The notes below the pieces were generated by a model. The model worked only from the letters and a program-made list of their open reading frames with translations, made no database searches and was not told the origin of the DNA. Shown piece by piece: positions 24,301 to 36,010 of a stretch of DNA of 64,000 nucleotides (position 1 is its first letter; every line of letters begins with the position of its first letter). A program made the position numbers and the translations under genes. The stretch is from Symbiodinium natans (taxonomy: Eukaryota; Sar; Dinophyceae; Suessiales; Symbiodiniaceae), in contig CAJNDS010000065.1 in the NCBI GenBank assembly GCA_905221605.1, forward strand, positions 176,001-240,000, given 5' to 3'.

Positions 24301-26141
24301 CGTTGTAACAGTCATGAATGCCTGCAGTCTGTGTCAATCATGTAAGAAGCGTGTTGTTGTTTGCGTATCTGTATTTGGCTCGAGGTGGGCGCGCTTGCCC
24401 CATGCTGGAGGAGCCGGGGCCTTTTTGAGCCGTGAACTGCACGTGTTGACCCTCGTAATTGAGCTGGAGTAGCTGCAGCGATCCGCAGTTCAATATTCTC
24501 ATCGCCGGACGCCACGACAGCCACAGCAGCGTGTCATCGCAACATTTTGCCGGCCTCTTGCGGGTGTGAGGCCGTTTCACTCGCCCAACTTGGGATTGTT
24601 TCTGGAGGCCGGGATGAATGGCCCATTCTTCATGTGAACATACTCGACCCATTTCGGATGCTGAACTGCTAACGGCTAAGGAAGAGTGAATACTCACGAA
24701 ACGACCACAAACCTTGGAAGTCATACCACTGGGACCCCAAGTTGAGTTTTTTCTCTAGTTTTATCTCTCAATCTCCCCTTCTTGCGTTCGGCCAGCCCAA
24801 CGAGCAAGTCGGCCACTCGTGGAGGCATTTTGCTGTACGCCTTTTGCAATCGTTGGCAACCGCAAGTTGATTCAGGACCGGCCCACGCCATAAACTTAAT
24901 TGAGTGGAGCCGCTGAACCCCCGCTTATGTGAGTAATCTTTCAGCCCGACCCAATTATAGGATTTCAGCAAGCGAAGTGAATCTGACGGAGCGTCGCATG
25001 TCAGCAGCGAACAGTTTTGACCCATGAGTGGGCGTACATCATCGTCGTGCGAGTAGTAGGACGGTAGGCACAGACAGAGAATTTCACTGCAGGAAGAGTT
25101 TGATCGCGCCCCGCTCCTATTGTGTTTGCAGAGGATTGGCCATCTTTTTCGCCAGCAAGATTGTAGCAAACAGGTTTGCAGCTAAACTCTCCGGCAGCAT
25201 GCCGCAGCAAAGCCGAGCGAAAGTAAAACGCCAAGGCTAATGACGAATGGGACGACTGCATATGCTGCTGCACCATGGTTGCAATCGGAGCTTAGCATTC
25301 TGGTTGCTTTGGTTCAAGAACAAGGGTGCACATGGCAACAATTCAGACTTCGCAACTGACATGTATTGACAAGAGTCACCCACCAACACTTGAAACATCC
25401 TGAAACACACTCAGCGTCGACCATTGGCTTGGTAGTCGGTTTCTCGGTCGTGTGTTGGTTGCTGCTGACCCAGCTGGTTTCCCCAGTCGATGTCCTGATC
25501 GGTGGTGTTCTCTTCTCGCCTGCTCTGGTCCACAGTCGGGGGCCGGTCAGTAGCTTTCTCCTCTAGTATACGAGTAGGGTGCAAGTGATATTGTGAAACC
25601 ATTCGGTTGGTGATCCGGTCCACCTTGTCCGAGCTGTTGCATGAGAATGGGGTTGTTACAGCCAAGTGTCCCATGCCGAGAGACTCCGAGAGAGATCCCA
25701 TCGGTGGCGCGGTCGTGAATTTAAAGGTTTTGTCCTGAGCTGCGTCTTTTCATGTCGTAGCGCAGCAGCTCTCGGGTATGTTTGCTTATGATGCAGCTGT
25801 TCCCCGATACTGTAGCGATCGAGCTTGGGGCTCTTGATGCGGAATGAAGGATGTTCTTGCAGTGCAGTTTTTGTGTAGCTGGCGTCACCGTCAAACGACC
25901 AGTAGAGGAAGTCCCAACTTCGGAGATGAAGACGAACTTGAAATCACTAGGTCACGAGGCGCTTGATTTCCGCAGTCTGCCACCTACCTTTGTTTCGGGA
26001 AAAAAGCCAATGCAAACACTCTAAAAAGCATGGGACATCCCAAGCCGAATCCCGCAACAGAAGGCTGGAACATGTGATGCCTGCTTATCCAAGCCCGTTG
26101 GTTTGAAGCCAGGCTTTGCTGCTTCACAGAACCTCGGCCAA
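21330..26141. other. No recognisable gene; scattered frames
   Basis: Frames of 90-147 codons are found on both strands (for example 23558-24001 plus, 23995-24345 plus, 24338-24724 minus, 24768-25169 minus). None has a recognisable family. A short (TA)n/(ATGT)n microsatellite lies at about 21649-21690. The frame at 25366-25566 plus has one hydrophobic segment (GLVVGFSVVCWLLLTQLVS) that may be spurious. Confidence 0.3.
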
Positions 26142-26348
26142 ATTCGTAGGTATGTTTTTTGTGCATTTTGCTGTGTCCGCGCAAGTTAGGTGCCAGGTCA
26201 AGTTTACGAAGTGTTTTGGCAGGCTTTCTCTTGCAATGCAGCTAACAGTACTGCAACTGTAGGCTTGGATTTTGGGAATCATGCGCCGTACGCACTACAC
26301 TTAAATAGCTATGGCCTGAATTGGCCTTGCATCGTATCAGTTGCACTG

Positions 26349-26582
26349 ATGAGGAGCACTGGGGCACGATGCGGCTTGTTTGTCGTGTTAGTGTTCGTTG
26401 TGGGTGATGGCACATCCGCGCAGGATGGCGCAGCACGCGGACGAACTCCGTCTCATCCACAGGCAGCACGCTTCCCAGGCACAGCACGAGATGACACGAA
26501 CGGAGAATTGATTCCTGACATAGTGATACCGGCTGAGTTTGCGCATGACAACTTCAGCAACCGTATATTGAGCATTCGTTGA
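26349..26582 (+). CDS. Possible secreted-protein N-terminal exon, 77 codons
   Basis: The frame starts MRSTGARCGLFVVLVFVVGD and continues GTSAQDGAARGRTPS. This has the three parts of a signal peptide: a short basic start, about ten hydrophobic residues, and a small-residue cleavage region around TSA|QD. The remainder (for example IPDIVIPAEFAHDNFSNRIL) is ordered-looking and ends at TGA. The larger frame begins upstream at 26190, but the internal ATG at 26349 gives the classical signal-peptide layout. No family is recognised. Cys-rich text in another frame at 26737-27075 could be a later exon; I could not join it by phase. Confidence 0.33.
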   Translation: MRSTGARCGLFVVLVFVVGDGTSAQDGAARGRTPSHPQAARFPGTARDDTNGELIPDIVIPAEFAHDNFSNRILSIR

Positions 26583-27757
26583 AAACTAAGCAGATGTTTG
26601 TTCTGCGCACTTCCTACTTGTGCCGGGCCTCCGTTGTGAATCCGTTGTGCAGGCAAGGGCCTACTGGGCAGCCGGCCCTCCCCTGCAGCAGCGATGTGAC
26701 ACGCACTAGGAAGTCACGGAGTGGGATGCGTCACATATGGCCGGAGGCGGCCACACACGTTCAAAGACCGCCCACAACGTTCCACAACGAACCTTTTCAC
26801 CGAAAAGGTCCGCAAGTGCCTGCGGTAGAAGATATAGAATACAGAGGCATTGTGCCGCTGGCAGTCCTGCGCCAGGAGAAACAGTGCTGCATGCTGCGAA
26901 CATTGTTGCAGAAGCTGTTCTGAATGTGCCCCCGCGAATTCATATCCATGTTCGCTGCAGTATCGTGGTGGCCCTCAGCCACAGGAAAGCCACGTGCGTC
27001 GCTTGCACTTGGGACTGCACGTTCCTGGCACATCTGCCACCGGTACTCCATATATTTGTCCTTGGAGGAAAATGCTGACGTCCGCTCACACACCCAGGTC
27101 GTGGCAAGCCGCGACGGCGCAGGGGCTGCGGCAGGGAAGGCCGTGCCAGGACCTCAGAGGGTTTCACGTACCTTGTAGACTGCAGATTCTGTAGATGCCT
27201 GGACGTAGGCCGTTGTAGGCAACGTGGCAATGGATCTCACGCCACCTCAGGCCCCTGGCTTGAGCAGGTAGTAGCAGGTACAATGCAGCACTAGGCCACA
27301 TGACGCACAAGACACTGTAAAATATTGTAAAATTTGTTCAGATACTGTTTCTGGTAGTTCGTGGACGTGTCGAACAAGGCCTGGTTATACCGGGTACGTG
27401 CACGGCAAGCTCCCAGAGCCCGATGTCATGGGGATGCCGTGGCCTCACAGGGCCACCTTTGTGGTGTCGCAGCTTAGCTTGGCTTCCCAGGCTCCCCACA
27501 TGTCACATGCCGGGTGAAACAGGCCGTTCAGGGCGGCGAACGAGCACGCCGACAAGGCCGGAGAAGTAACGTAGTGGGTGGTGGTGGAATTGGATTGTGA
27601 AAATTAGCCAGACTGCCAGTTGCAGCAGTTTGCCGGCTTGCCAAGAGTCCTTCTATCAGAGGCATTCAATAGGTGTAGGTTGCGCTCTGATGGCTGCCAG
27701 GTACGAGTCAACGCTCGGGCTCGAAACTTAATTCATGGAACTCGGAGACCGTGAAGA

Positions 27758-27925
27758 ATGCACTCGCTGTTGGCGAAATCTTGCGAGGTCTTGCCGGAAT
27801 TAGTTGAACTGACAGGCGACTGTTGGCGACTGTTTCTCCTTGAGGTTCAAGCCAAAGAGGCTGATGCTGCCAAAGTCGCAGCTGCACAGAGGCCCTCGCA
27901 GAACTGGAAGGGTGAGGTCGAATAG
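27758..27925 (+). CDS. Possible helical exon, unknown product
   Basis: The frame reads MHSLLAKSCEVLPELVELTG and later FLLEVQAKEADAAKVAAAQR, an amphipathic, Ala/Glu-rich helix. It then meets a canonical donor, TGGAAGG|GTGAGG, at about 27912, some 13 bases before the stop. Upstream AG sites at about 27740-27757 could serve as acceptor. The minus-strand frame 27708-28067 is taken as its shadow. I do not recognise the protein. Confidence 0.27.
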   Translation: MHSLLAKSCEVLPELVELTGDCWRLFLLEVQAKEADAAKVAAAQRPSQNWKGEVE

Positions 27926-28639
27926 TTTTGGTGAAAGATGGCAGGAAGGTTCCCAAAATGGGGTGTATCTCCTCTTTGCTCGTGTCTCGTGCGTGCGTAA
28001 CATGCCGCTCTGCAGATTCAAGTTGCGTTAAGGGCTCCACATTTTCAAGCTCGGGGTCTTCGTGCACGTTCCTTTCTTCAAACTACAGAGGTCGGAAGTT
28101 AAAGATGTTCTCGTCTCGTTGCGCAGGGCATGACCAAACTGCCAAACCCCGAACCGTTCGAACACCAGCATACCCTTGGCCTTTGAGCCCCGATGTTGGG
28201 GAGGTGAGCACGCTGAGTCAATCGTGGCATGTCAGCACTTCGTTCGTTTCGCCATTTCATACCGCGTTCCTTACACAGTGGTGCCTCGTTTTGCCAGGGT
28301 GCCGATCTCCAAGAGGGTACGGTCGGCTCCAAGTTCAAGGGCAAGCGCTTGCTGCCCAGCTTTCATGCCTTCTTGGTAGTAGTAGAGCTGTTAGATGATG
28401 TTCCGATTCCTGCCTTAGTCGACTGGGCAGACAGATACAGCGAGCACACGCCGTTCTTGTGCACATAGATTGCGAATGCTGGTGGGCAGCTTGTGACCTG
28501 GCCTGTCTGAGTTTTTCTGCACTTTCAAGGGCTCCAGCCGGGCTACCAATTCCCGAAGCGGAGTTGGGCAATCCAGGACTGATCGTATCTGGTCAGGGTG
28601 GTACTGTCCACACTATCGACATCAGCGGTTCAAGGATTA

Positions 28640-28705
28640 CATTGCATTATATACAAATCTATATATTTATATATGTATATCCATATAGATATAGATCCTA
28701 CCTGT
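28640..28705. repeat. AT-rich TATA microsatellite
   Basis: Imperfect (TA)n with ATAT/CTAT variants, about 60 bp. Surrounding frames (28459-28959) run through it as Ile/Tyr strings. Confidence 0.7.
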
Positions 28706-30108
28706 TCTTGACCGGTCCCAGTAACAGATTTAGGCGCCGTCATATGTCTCCTCTGGACATGGGCCAACATGCAAACACACCCAACAAGGGTGGCTGTGTA
28801 CTAGAAAATGAAGCAACGAAGGGCAATCAAGCAGTTTGTGCAGCAATTTTGGGTCAGAGGCCTTCCAGGGTGAGTCTTTTTGTGGGCCCCGGGCAGAAGA
28901 CCTCACCTTCCAGGGCTGACAGGGATATCCGGAATTTCGATTGCGCCCTTTTTTTATAATGTAACTTTCGGGAGATCGAATCGCACCTAGCGAAGCACAG
29001 CGAGCCCAAAGATTGAGTGTGTTTTGGAGGTCAAAAATGTGTGGCTTGGGATTTAGGCTTTATCACAAGTGCAGACCATTAATTTCGACCCCATGCGCCT
29101 TCCCAACATAATCTACAGAGGGGTTCTGGAATCTGAAATGGGCTTCGCATTTTGGCGGCAAGTTCGTGGGGAAAACGCAATCCCCCACCCCCACCCTCCC
29201 CCACAAACTGAGGGGGTTATCATGGCACATCCGCATCAGTCTAGAGTCTAGAGTCTTCAATCTAAGCTTTCGCACCTTTCCCTGCCCTTCACCTGTTCGA
29301 ACGGCGAACAATGCGTATGCACAAGGCAGGTGATCATTGCGTGCTCTTAATCTATGAAATCTAGGTGGGGTTTCCGAATTAGGGGTACCTTCTTGGGGTC
29401 CTGATTAAAAGGGAATCCTTTTATTGCGGGGTCTATATTTGGGGTCCCTTATTTTCGTAAACTCCAAAACATTTGTTTGCCACCAACTTCTTAACAGTCT
29501 TACAATGCACATCGTGCCTGGAACAGCTCCCCGCAAGTTTCAATTTTGTGTATCGTTGTTTGTGCTGTGGAGATGCAGAATTTTTTTGAGTCACCTGCGA
29601 ATGACCAACAAAAAGAGCTTCTTGAAAAAAACATACCAGTACTACAACATGGGAAAGCCCATGCCAGCCAAAACAGTCTTGTCCAATGCCGCATGTCAGA
29701 TGGAGACCGTGATCGTGATCCATGTCAGCGATGTCCTTATTGCTGCGCAGTGTCTCAGCAGCACACCAGTGGGTGGTTCAAAAACTCCTACTCGTGCTTG
29801 ATGAGCGCAAAAGTGTGGTCGCGAAGTTTCTATGGAGCCGAGTGATTGAGATTCGGACATTTCATTGCCTTCATGACCAGTTGCCGGCGATTTAATTTCT
29901 CAAGAACCCACTAGACACCAGCTATGCGGCAAGTTCTGCGTTTCAGACTCGGAGGTGACACCAGGGTTTAGCTGAAACACTTGGGATGAATCAAGCGCAC
30001 TTTGCCAGCAGTTCCATCGTAGCATGTGGCAGCCAATTTCTCTACAAGCTGCTTCGACTTTAGAGCTGAACTGTCAAGAAAGTTGTTCCTGCCCACTTCT
30101 TTGGGCAT

Positions 30109-30121
30109 GCCATTTTGGCTC
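30109..30121 (+). other. 13-nt match to the core of the dinoflagellate spliced leader
   Basis: The bases GCCATTTTGGCTC match the centre of the 22-nt dinoflagellate spliced leader (DinoSL). The flanking bases do not match: five on the 5' side and three on the 3' side differ. Genomic relict leaders upstream of coding sequence are known in dinoflagellates and mark genes reinserted from trans-spliced mRNA. Here only 13 of 22 positions agree, so it may be a decayed relict or chance. An open frame (30024-30569 plus) spans it but shows no family. Confidence 0.3.
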
Positions 30122-30740
30122 GCAGGTTTCACCGAGATGGGCACACGGGCATGTTATCTTCTTTGCGGACCCCCATGTCATGCTCCAAGGGCACGCGCTG
30201 ACTATGCGTCCTTTGCCAAGCCGTACTCCTTATCCAAACTTATCTAAACAACACTCTGCACCAACTGTTTTTTGCTGTTTGCTGAACGGCGGAATTTCTA
30301 ATCGCAGTCAAGTGTGCTTTTGTGTAAGGGCTGTAGAATTCAGAGCCCGCTTAGGGTCTGTGAGGTCTGTGTTTTTTCCAGCTGGCAATGCGGCCTGTGT
30401 GCAGTGTATGCGTCCGTGCAGAGGCCACGCTGAGCATCCAATCAAGCGTACCAAATTTGCATGCTTCATCGAGCTCGTGAAGACATGCACGGCTGCCCCT
30501 CCTCACACACTACCTGCACAGCCAAACGGACCAAACATGCTAGCTGAAAGCAGCGAATTCCTGATCTAGGCACGGTACACATGCCCGCGATGCCAAGCAG
30601 CATACTGCAGCCTCGATTGCTACCAGGCCTGGCGTTTGTTTCACGTCATTTGTCTTAGAATAGTTCGAGGCTTCTGTCGCTTCCAAACTTGCAGTCGCGC
30701 AGAGATTGGCCCCGACATCTAGCGACAAGTTCAGCGGCAT

Positions 30741-31100
30741 GTGCTCAGTCGCTACGGTGAAAACCCAGACCTCGACCAGGGTCTTCAACTTGAACTCCCA
30801 GATACAAAAAGTGATGGGGCTTCAGCAGTGGTTCCTGCTCGAGTTTGCGAGGCACATGGCAGCAAGTGCACCGAGAGCTTCTACAAGTCTCAGGTGCATG
30901 CTGCATGTGATGCATGTCGCAACCTTCAACTGCAAGTCACATGCCATTGCATGCACGTAATCGGCAACATGGCGCAAATGCCATCCGCTGTCTATTTTGC
31001 CGACGCCTATCCGGCATTTTTGCCGGACCCGGCTCAAAAAACCGAGGCCCTCCAGGATTTTCTTTTCAGGGCTGTGGGAGAAGCACTCGCCGTCATGTGA
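30741..31100 (+). CDS. Unrecognised 119-codon open segment
   Basis: An open segment without a clear ATG at its left edge. It reads as ordered protein, with paired Cys (ACDACRNLQLQVTCHCM) and an acidic-hydrophobic end (YFADAYPAFLPDPAQKTEAL, then a helical tail to TGA). First codon positions are purine-rich, as expected of coding DNA. No family is recognised and no splice sites were fixed, although the overlapping frame at 30706 is also protein-like. Confidence 0.22.
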   Translation: MLSRYGENPDLDQGLQLELPDTKSDGASAVVPARVCEAHGSKCTESFYKSQVHAACDACRNLQLQVTCHCMHVIGNMAQMPSAVYFADAYPAFLPDPAQKTEALQDFLFRAVGEALAVM

Positions 31101-32019
31101 CCTGCCTTCAGAGAGCTTAGTGTTCGGCACTTGCTTTTTTCTTGTGGGCAACACTCCGCACCCGCCCAACCGAACACCAAAAACAGCCCACGGAATCCTC
31201 AATTCTCGGGCACAACTTGTTTTTATCCATGGGCAGTCAGTGCCGCCACTATCGGGTCAACCCGAAGCAATCAATATTTGCTGCTTGGTTGTTTTCCGTC
31301 CACATTTTCTGTTTCATTCTCTACTCAAGCCTGCGCTCGCAGCAGGTCGAGCAGGAGCTCCGAAGCCACAAGGCCTTGATTTGATTTGATTTGGCTGTCT
31401 TTAGATGCCTGTCTGGGTTGGCAACTACGCGTGCTGCGGTTGAGATGGTAAGATGCGTTTCTCTCTGTCAACTGAGGCACTTACGTGAAAGCGGACACTT
31501 CTTTCGTATCTAGGAACACCGAACGCTTCAAAACGAAATCTTTCAGCCCAGCAAGCAGAGTACTAGAGGAACATAGAGGAACATTACTCTTGCTTGGGGT
31601 CTTCTTGGCATCTCGTGGCACCTGCAGGTGTCTGACGATGAGAAGCGCCACCTTGAGAAGGTGGGCTGATGCGGTTGGCCTGCTTAGCAGCTGAGGGCTT
31701 TAACTTGAACGCAACGCGACCCACCTCGGCCGCCGCCTGCCCAGCACGGGGTGAGAAGGTGCTGTTAGGCCAGGGCAGGGTCTGCCTGCCACCTGTTTCC
31801 GACGCCTATGTTTGCAGAGTGGGGGGGGGGGGGGGTGGGAGGAAATAGGTACCAGGGTGTCCGCTGGAGGTGTGTCGGGGCTTTGCGCCCAGCATGGAAA
31901 CATGCTGGAGTTGCTGGCTGATGCTTTTCTACAGAAATATTTCAGGCCTAGCGGCACGGGCCGGCCCCGAAAATACGGAAGTTCGAACCTGGCACTGTCC
32001 CTTTTTCTTTGTCCTTTGT

Positions 32020-33480
32020 CTTTCGCTCTCCGTCTCTGTTTTTTTTGTTTCGCTCTCTCTCTCTCTCTCTTTCTCTCTCGCTCTCTCGCGTGGTCGTTTT
32101 CTGTCTTTGTTTCTTCCTCTCTCTACTTGACTGTTTTTCTTTGCTCTGTCTTTCTATTTTTCCTGTTACTTCTCCTGCGCTTCCTTCTTTTGTTTTTATT
32201 TTCTCTCTTTCTCTTTCTCTTTATCTTTCTCTTCTCTTTCTCCCTCACCTTTCTTTCGTTTGTTCTTTCTCTTGCTGTTGGTCTTTCTCTGTGTATTTTC
32301 CTCTCTCTCTCTCTCTCTCCCTCGCCCTTTCCCTCTCACACTCTCTCTTCCCGTTCACCTTTTTCTTTCTCCGTCACCTTTCTCTTTTTTCATTTCTTTC
32401 TGTTGCTGTTGGTCTTCCTCTGTCTCTCTCTCTCTATGTCTCTTCTTTGTTGTTTATTCTCTTTCTCTTTTCTCTTGTCTCTTTTCTCTTTTGCTCCTTT
32501 CTCTTTCTCCCTCACCTTTCTTATTCCTTTTTTCTTTCTCTTGCTGTTGGTCTTTCTCTGCTTCTTTTCCTCTCTCTCACTCTCTCTCCCTTACCCTTTC
32601 CCTCTCTCTCTCTCTCTTTTTCTCTGCCCGTTTTCCTTTTTCTTTCTCCTTCACCTTTCTCTTTGTTCTTTTCTTTCTGTTGCTGTTGGTCTTCCTCTGC
32701 CTCTCTCTGTTACTCTTTTCTTTGTTCTTTATCTCTCCCCCTCTCTATCTTCTCACTTTCTCTTGCTCGTTCACCTTTCTCTTGCTCGTTCACCTTTCTC
32801 TTCTTCGTTCACCTTTCTCTTCTTCGTTCACCTTCCTCTCTTCCTCTCTTCCTCTCTTCCTCTCTTCCTCTCTTCCTCTCTTCCTCTCTTCCTCTCTTCC
32901 TCTCTTCCTCTCTTCCTCTCTTCCTCTCTTTCTCTCTTCCTCTCTTCCTCTCTTCCTCTCTTCCTCTCTTCCTCTCTTCCTCTCTTCCTCTCTTCCTCTC
33001 TTCCTCTCTTCCTCTCTTCCCCTCTTCCTCTCTTCCTCTCTTCCTCTCTTCCTCTCTTCCTCTCTTCCTCGCTTCCTCTCTTCCTCTCTTCCTCTCTTCC
33101 TCTCTTCCTCTCTTCCTCTCTTCCTCTCTTCCTCTCTCCTCTCTTCCTCTCTTCCTCTCTTCCTCTCTTCCTCTCTTCCTCTCTTCCTCTCTTCCTCTCT
33201 TCCTCTCTTCCTCTCTTCCTCTCTTCCTCTCTTCCTCTCTTCCTCTCTTCCTCTCTTCCTCTCTTCCTCTCTTCCTCTCTTTCCTCTCTTTCCTCTCTTT
33301 CCTCTCTTCCCTCTCTTCCTCTCTTCCTCTCTTCCTCTCTTCCTCTCTTCCTCTCTTCCTCTCTTCCTCTCTTCCTCTCTTCCTCTCTTCCTCTCTTTCC
33401 TCTCTTCCTCTCTTCCTCTCTTCCTCTCTTCCTCTCTTCCTCTCTTTCCTCTCTTCCTCTCTTCTTCTCCTTCTCTCTGT
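32020..33480. repeat. Polypyrimidine block with 8-bp TTCCTCTC array
   Basis: About 1.4 kb of almost pure C/T on the plus strand. From about 32825 to 33470 it is an 8-bp unit, TTCCTCTC, repeated roughly 80 times with few variants. The left part (32180-32820) is less regular but holds TTGCTGTTGGTCTT at about 32272, 32403, 32541 and 32680, that is, a unit of about 270 bp duplicated in tandem. The 605-codon Ser/Leu/Phe frame (plus) and 250-codon Arg/Glu frame (minus) come from the repeat. Mirror-symmetric polypyrimidine tracts can form triplex (H-DNA). Confidence 0.95.
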
Positions 33481-34229
33481 CTCTCTTCCTCCTGCCTTTG
33501 CCTTTGCCATTGCCAGCGCGCGCACACTCGCATCAGCAGCATCAGCGGTGTTGGTTCGGGAGCCCTAAGGCCCTAAAGACATCTCAAACACACGTTTTGC
33601 CTTCGAAAAGCCTTCAGAAAACGCTGTAAACAGGCGTTTCTTTGCTTGGGAAGCTATTTGGGACAGGGCAAAAAAAGCAGCATGAGCATCAGCGGCCTCC
33701 CCCAGGCCATCCAAAACCCGTTTGGTTGCGGCTTCAAGGGCGATTCAATAGGGGAGAGTAGAGTGCCCCCCCTGCCCGGGACCTGTTTTTGTTGCTTCCC
33801 TCACCACCACGTCGTGGGGGTGCAAGTCGTTTTCCGCGCTCTAGGGGCAGGGCAAAAAAACATGTGGTCAAGCGGAAATGGGTCCCGGCTCTCTCTTCCC
33901 CCTAACCCTGAGGCAGTCCGCGCCACCTGTTGGCCAGGGGGGTTCCCATTCCAGCCGAAAAAGTGCCCCGGGATGAGAGATGAGGTATTTGTGCTCCCCC
34001 CGACACCTATGGCCCGAGGCCTTGGCGGATTGCAGCTGTAGCTCGATGGGTCAGCAGTTCCTTGCCGTAGTGACACCTGCCCCCCCGCGCACACAAGGTG
34101 GTAGCTTCGCTAGCAAGACTGGACGCTCCCTCCGATGACGAGGACCAGCGAAGTCGCAGTCGTCGCCGTTGCCATTCACACCTACATCCACATCCGCCAT
34201 CACAATCGCCTCGAGCATCATCACTTCAT

Positions 34230-34400
34230 CGCTTCTCATCACCATCAGCAGAAGCAGCAGCACCACCACCGCCGCCGCCGCCGCTGCCATCGCCGCTACG
34301 CTACCGCCATCGCACTCACAATCACCCTCATCTCGCCATCGCCGTCGCCGTCTCCATCGTCGTCATCGTCAGCATCATCTCCTTCTCATCTGAAGCTTCA
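34230..34400. repeat. CAC/CGC/CAT trinucleotide-rich tract
   Basis: A run of imperfect CAC, CGC, CAT and CTC triplets, including (CCGCCG)n at about 34268-34285. Frames through it are His/Ser/Pro strings (34098-34625 and 34135-34491) and are not called as genes. Confidence 0.7.
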
Positions 34401-34814
34401 CAACAGTCACCAGCTGCAACATCCTCCGGCGAGTCGACATGCAGTCGTATTGCAACTGGCAGCGACACGGGAAGCTCAGTGTCACATATAGTCACTCATG
34501 ACTCACCTCCATGCTTGTGCCTACAGCAATTACAAAGGACTGCCGTGACATGCCGTGACCGCGTTTGCAGACACTACTTGACTTTTGCAAGTGCATTTCG
34601 CTGGGATATCCTCGGAGGAGGCTGAGGGCGCAGCCGACATGGCAGAGCAGCGACTTGAGGCCAGGAATAAGCCGCGCAGCCCATACGGGTGCAGAGGGTC
34701 AAGCATGCCAGACCTGTGAGGAGAGAGCCGGGTCATTATAGGCCCAGCCCGAGCATAAGGCCACAACCTGCAACTCCACCTCCAAAGTAAGAACACTCTT
34801 AGCGCCTCTCAACT

Positions 34815-35660
34815 TTGGATCCTTGTGTTGCATGTGTCCAAAGTTGTCAAACAAGAAGAACATGTCCACTTGGTCGGCAGATGCTCGCTGAGCTCGCCGA
34901 ATCGGGTGACCTTCATCTTGAAGACCTCACCGAGCAGGAGGCTGGGAAGCTCTTCGTGCACAACTGCGGAGCGCGTTGCATCCTTCACATGGTGGCACTC
35001 CACTCGATTCAACATGTAGCTTCTCGGCATACCCCACTCTTGAAATATTCGGTCCTGGTGATCTTGGCCCATTGCGGCATGAGGCAACAAGGCCCCACCA
35101 CTCTAAGAAGATGTCACAAGGAGCTGTTCGCAGGACAATGGGTAGTCTCAACACATGGCCTGAGGTTTCCTGCGGTTCTGTTCGGCAGGCAGAATCTTTT
35201 CGAGTTGCGCTGAAGAATGGGGACCTGGGCCGAGCACTTGGCCCCTGGGAGCCCTGGCCGGGAGCTCATCCAGGTAACATGAGAAGAATTGGTTGTTGAT
35301 TGGAAGCCTGCAGGTCGTTGGGGATCCGTATGGCAAGGCAACTTTTCAAGCATTTTCCGTGCAGGTGGCAGAAAGTCGTCGTTGTCGACCTCCTCTCATT
35401 GGATGAGGATGACGGCTCCTGCCCCCAAGCTCGCAAACAGCTATTTGGAGTTTGGAGCGCCGAGTGTGAAAAGCGTGTCTTAGACCTTCAACATGCCAGA
35501 AACCTGATCCTTCATTGCGTCCCTGCATGCGGCGCAGTGATAAAGCGTTTTCATGATTCCAACGAGGCCTCCAAGGAGACGAGTCCCTGCACCAAGATCC
35601 ACCACGCCACCTCTGCAGGGCTCTCAGCTGCCTCGCTCGAAACGCACTTCAGCCGCGAAT
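34815..35660 (+). other. Possible coding region, unresolved
   Basis: Two adjacent plus frames look protein-like: 34815-35213 (for example MLAELAESGDLHLEDLTEQE) and 35300-35662 (for example WQKVVVVDLLSLDEDDG and CEKRVLDLQHARNLIL). The minus strand also has plausible frames at 34809-35090. I found no pair of splice sites joining them and no family. They sit just upstream of the candidate exons at 36.0-36.6 kb on the same strand and could belong to one gene. Confidence 0.2.
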
Positions 35661-36010
35661 AGCCGGCGAGAGTTCCTACATAGGGTTTCTCACCAGCAAC
35701 CAATGGCGAGCATGCCAGAGTTGCAGAGTTGCAGATCTGGAAGCCAGCACAGAAAGCAGGACGACGTACGTGACTACGAACGGGCTATTTCAAGTCAGGT
35801 TACGCAATTGTGCAAGACTCGCTTTAAGACTCGCAAGTGCGAACGCGTCAATCATGGTGCCTAGATGTTTTACTGGCATGATATACGCATGCTATGTCGT
35901 ATCTGCGCCAGGGAACAGGTCATGTCGCGTGCGGGAGACACCTCTGGATGGCTTCTTCGGGAAAGTCTATCATGGAAGCAACATGAAGCAACCAACTAAT
36001 TGCATTGCAG

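Noticed and set aside
29546..29801. VIVIHVSDVLIAAQ, reminiscent of a copia-type reverse transcriptase active site
   Set aside because: The YVDD core is absent (HVSD), no other reverse transcriptase or integrase motif is nearby, and competing frames are equally open.
31970..31995. GTTCGAACC resembling a tRNA T-loop box
   Set aside because: No cloverleaf, A box or acceptor stem could be found around it.
31812..33629. 605-codon Ser/Leu/Phe frame and overlapping 519- and 438-codon frames
   Set aside because: They arise from the polypyrimidine block and its 8-bp array; no non-repetitive protein sequence is present.
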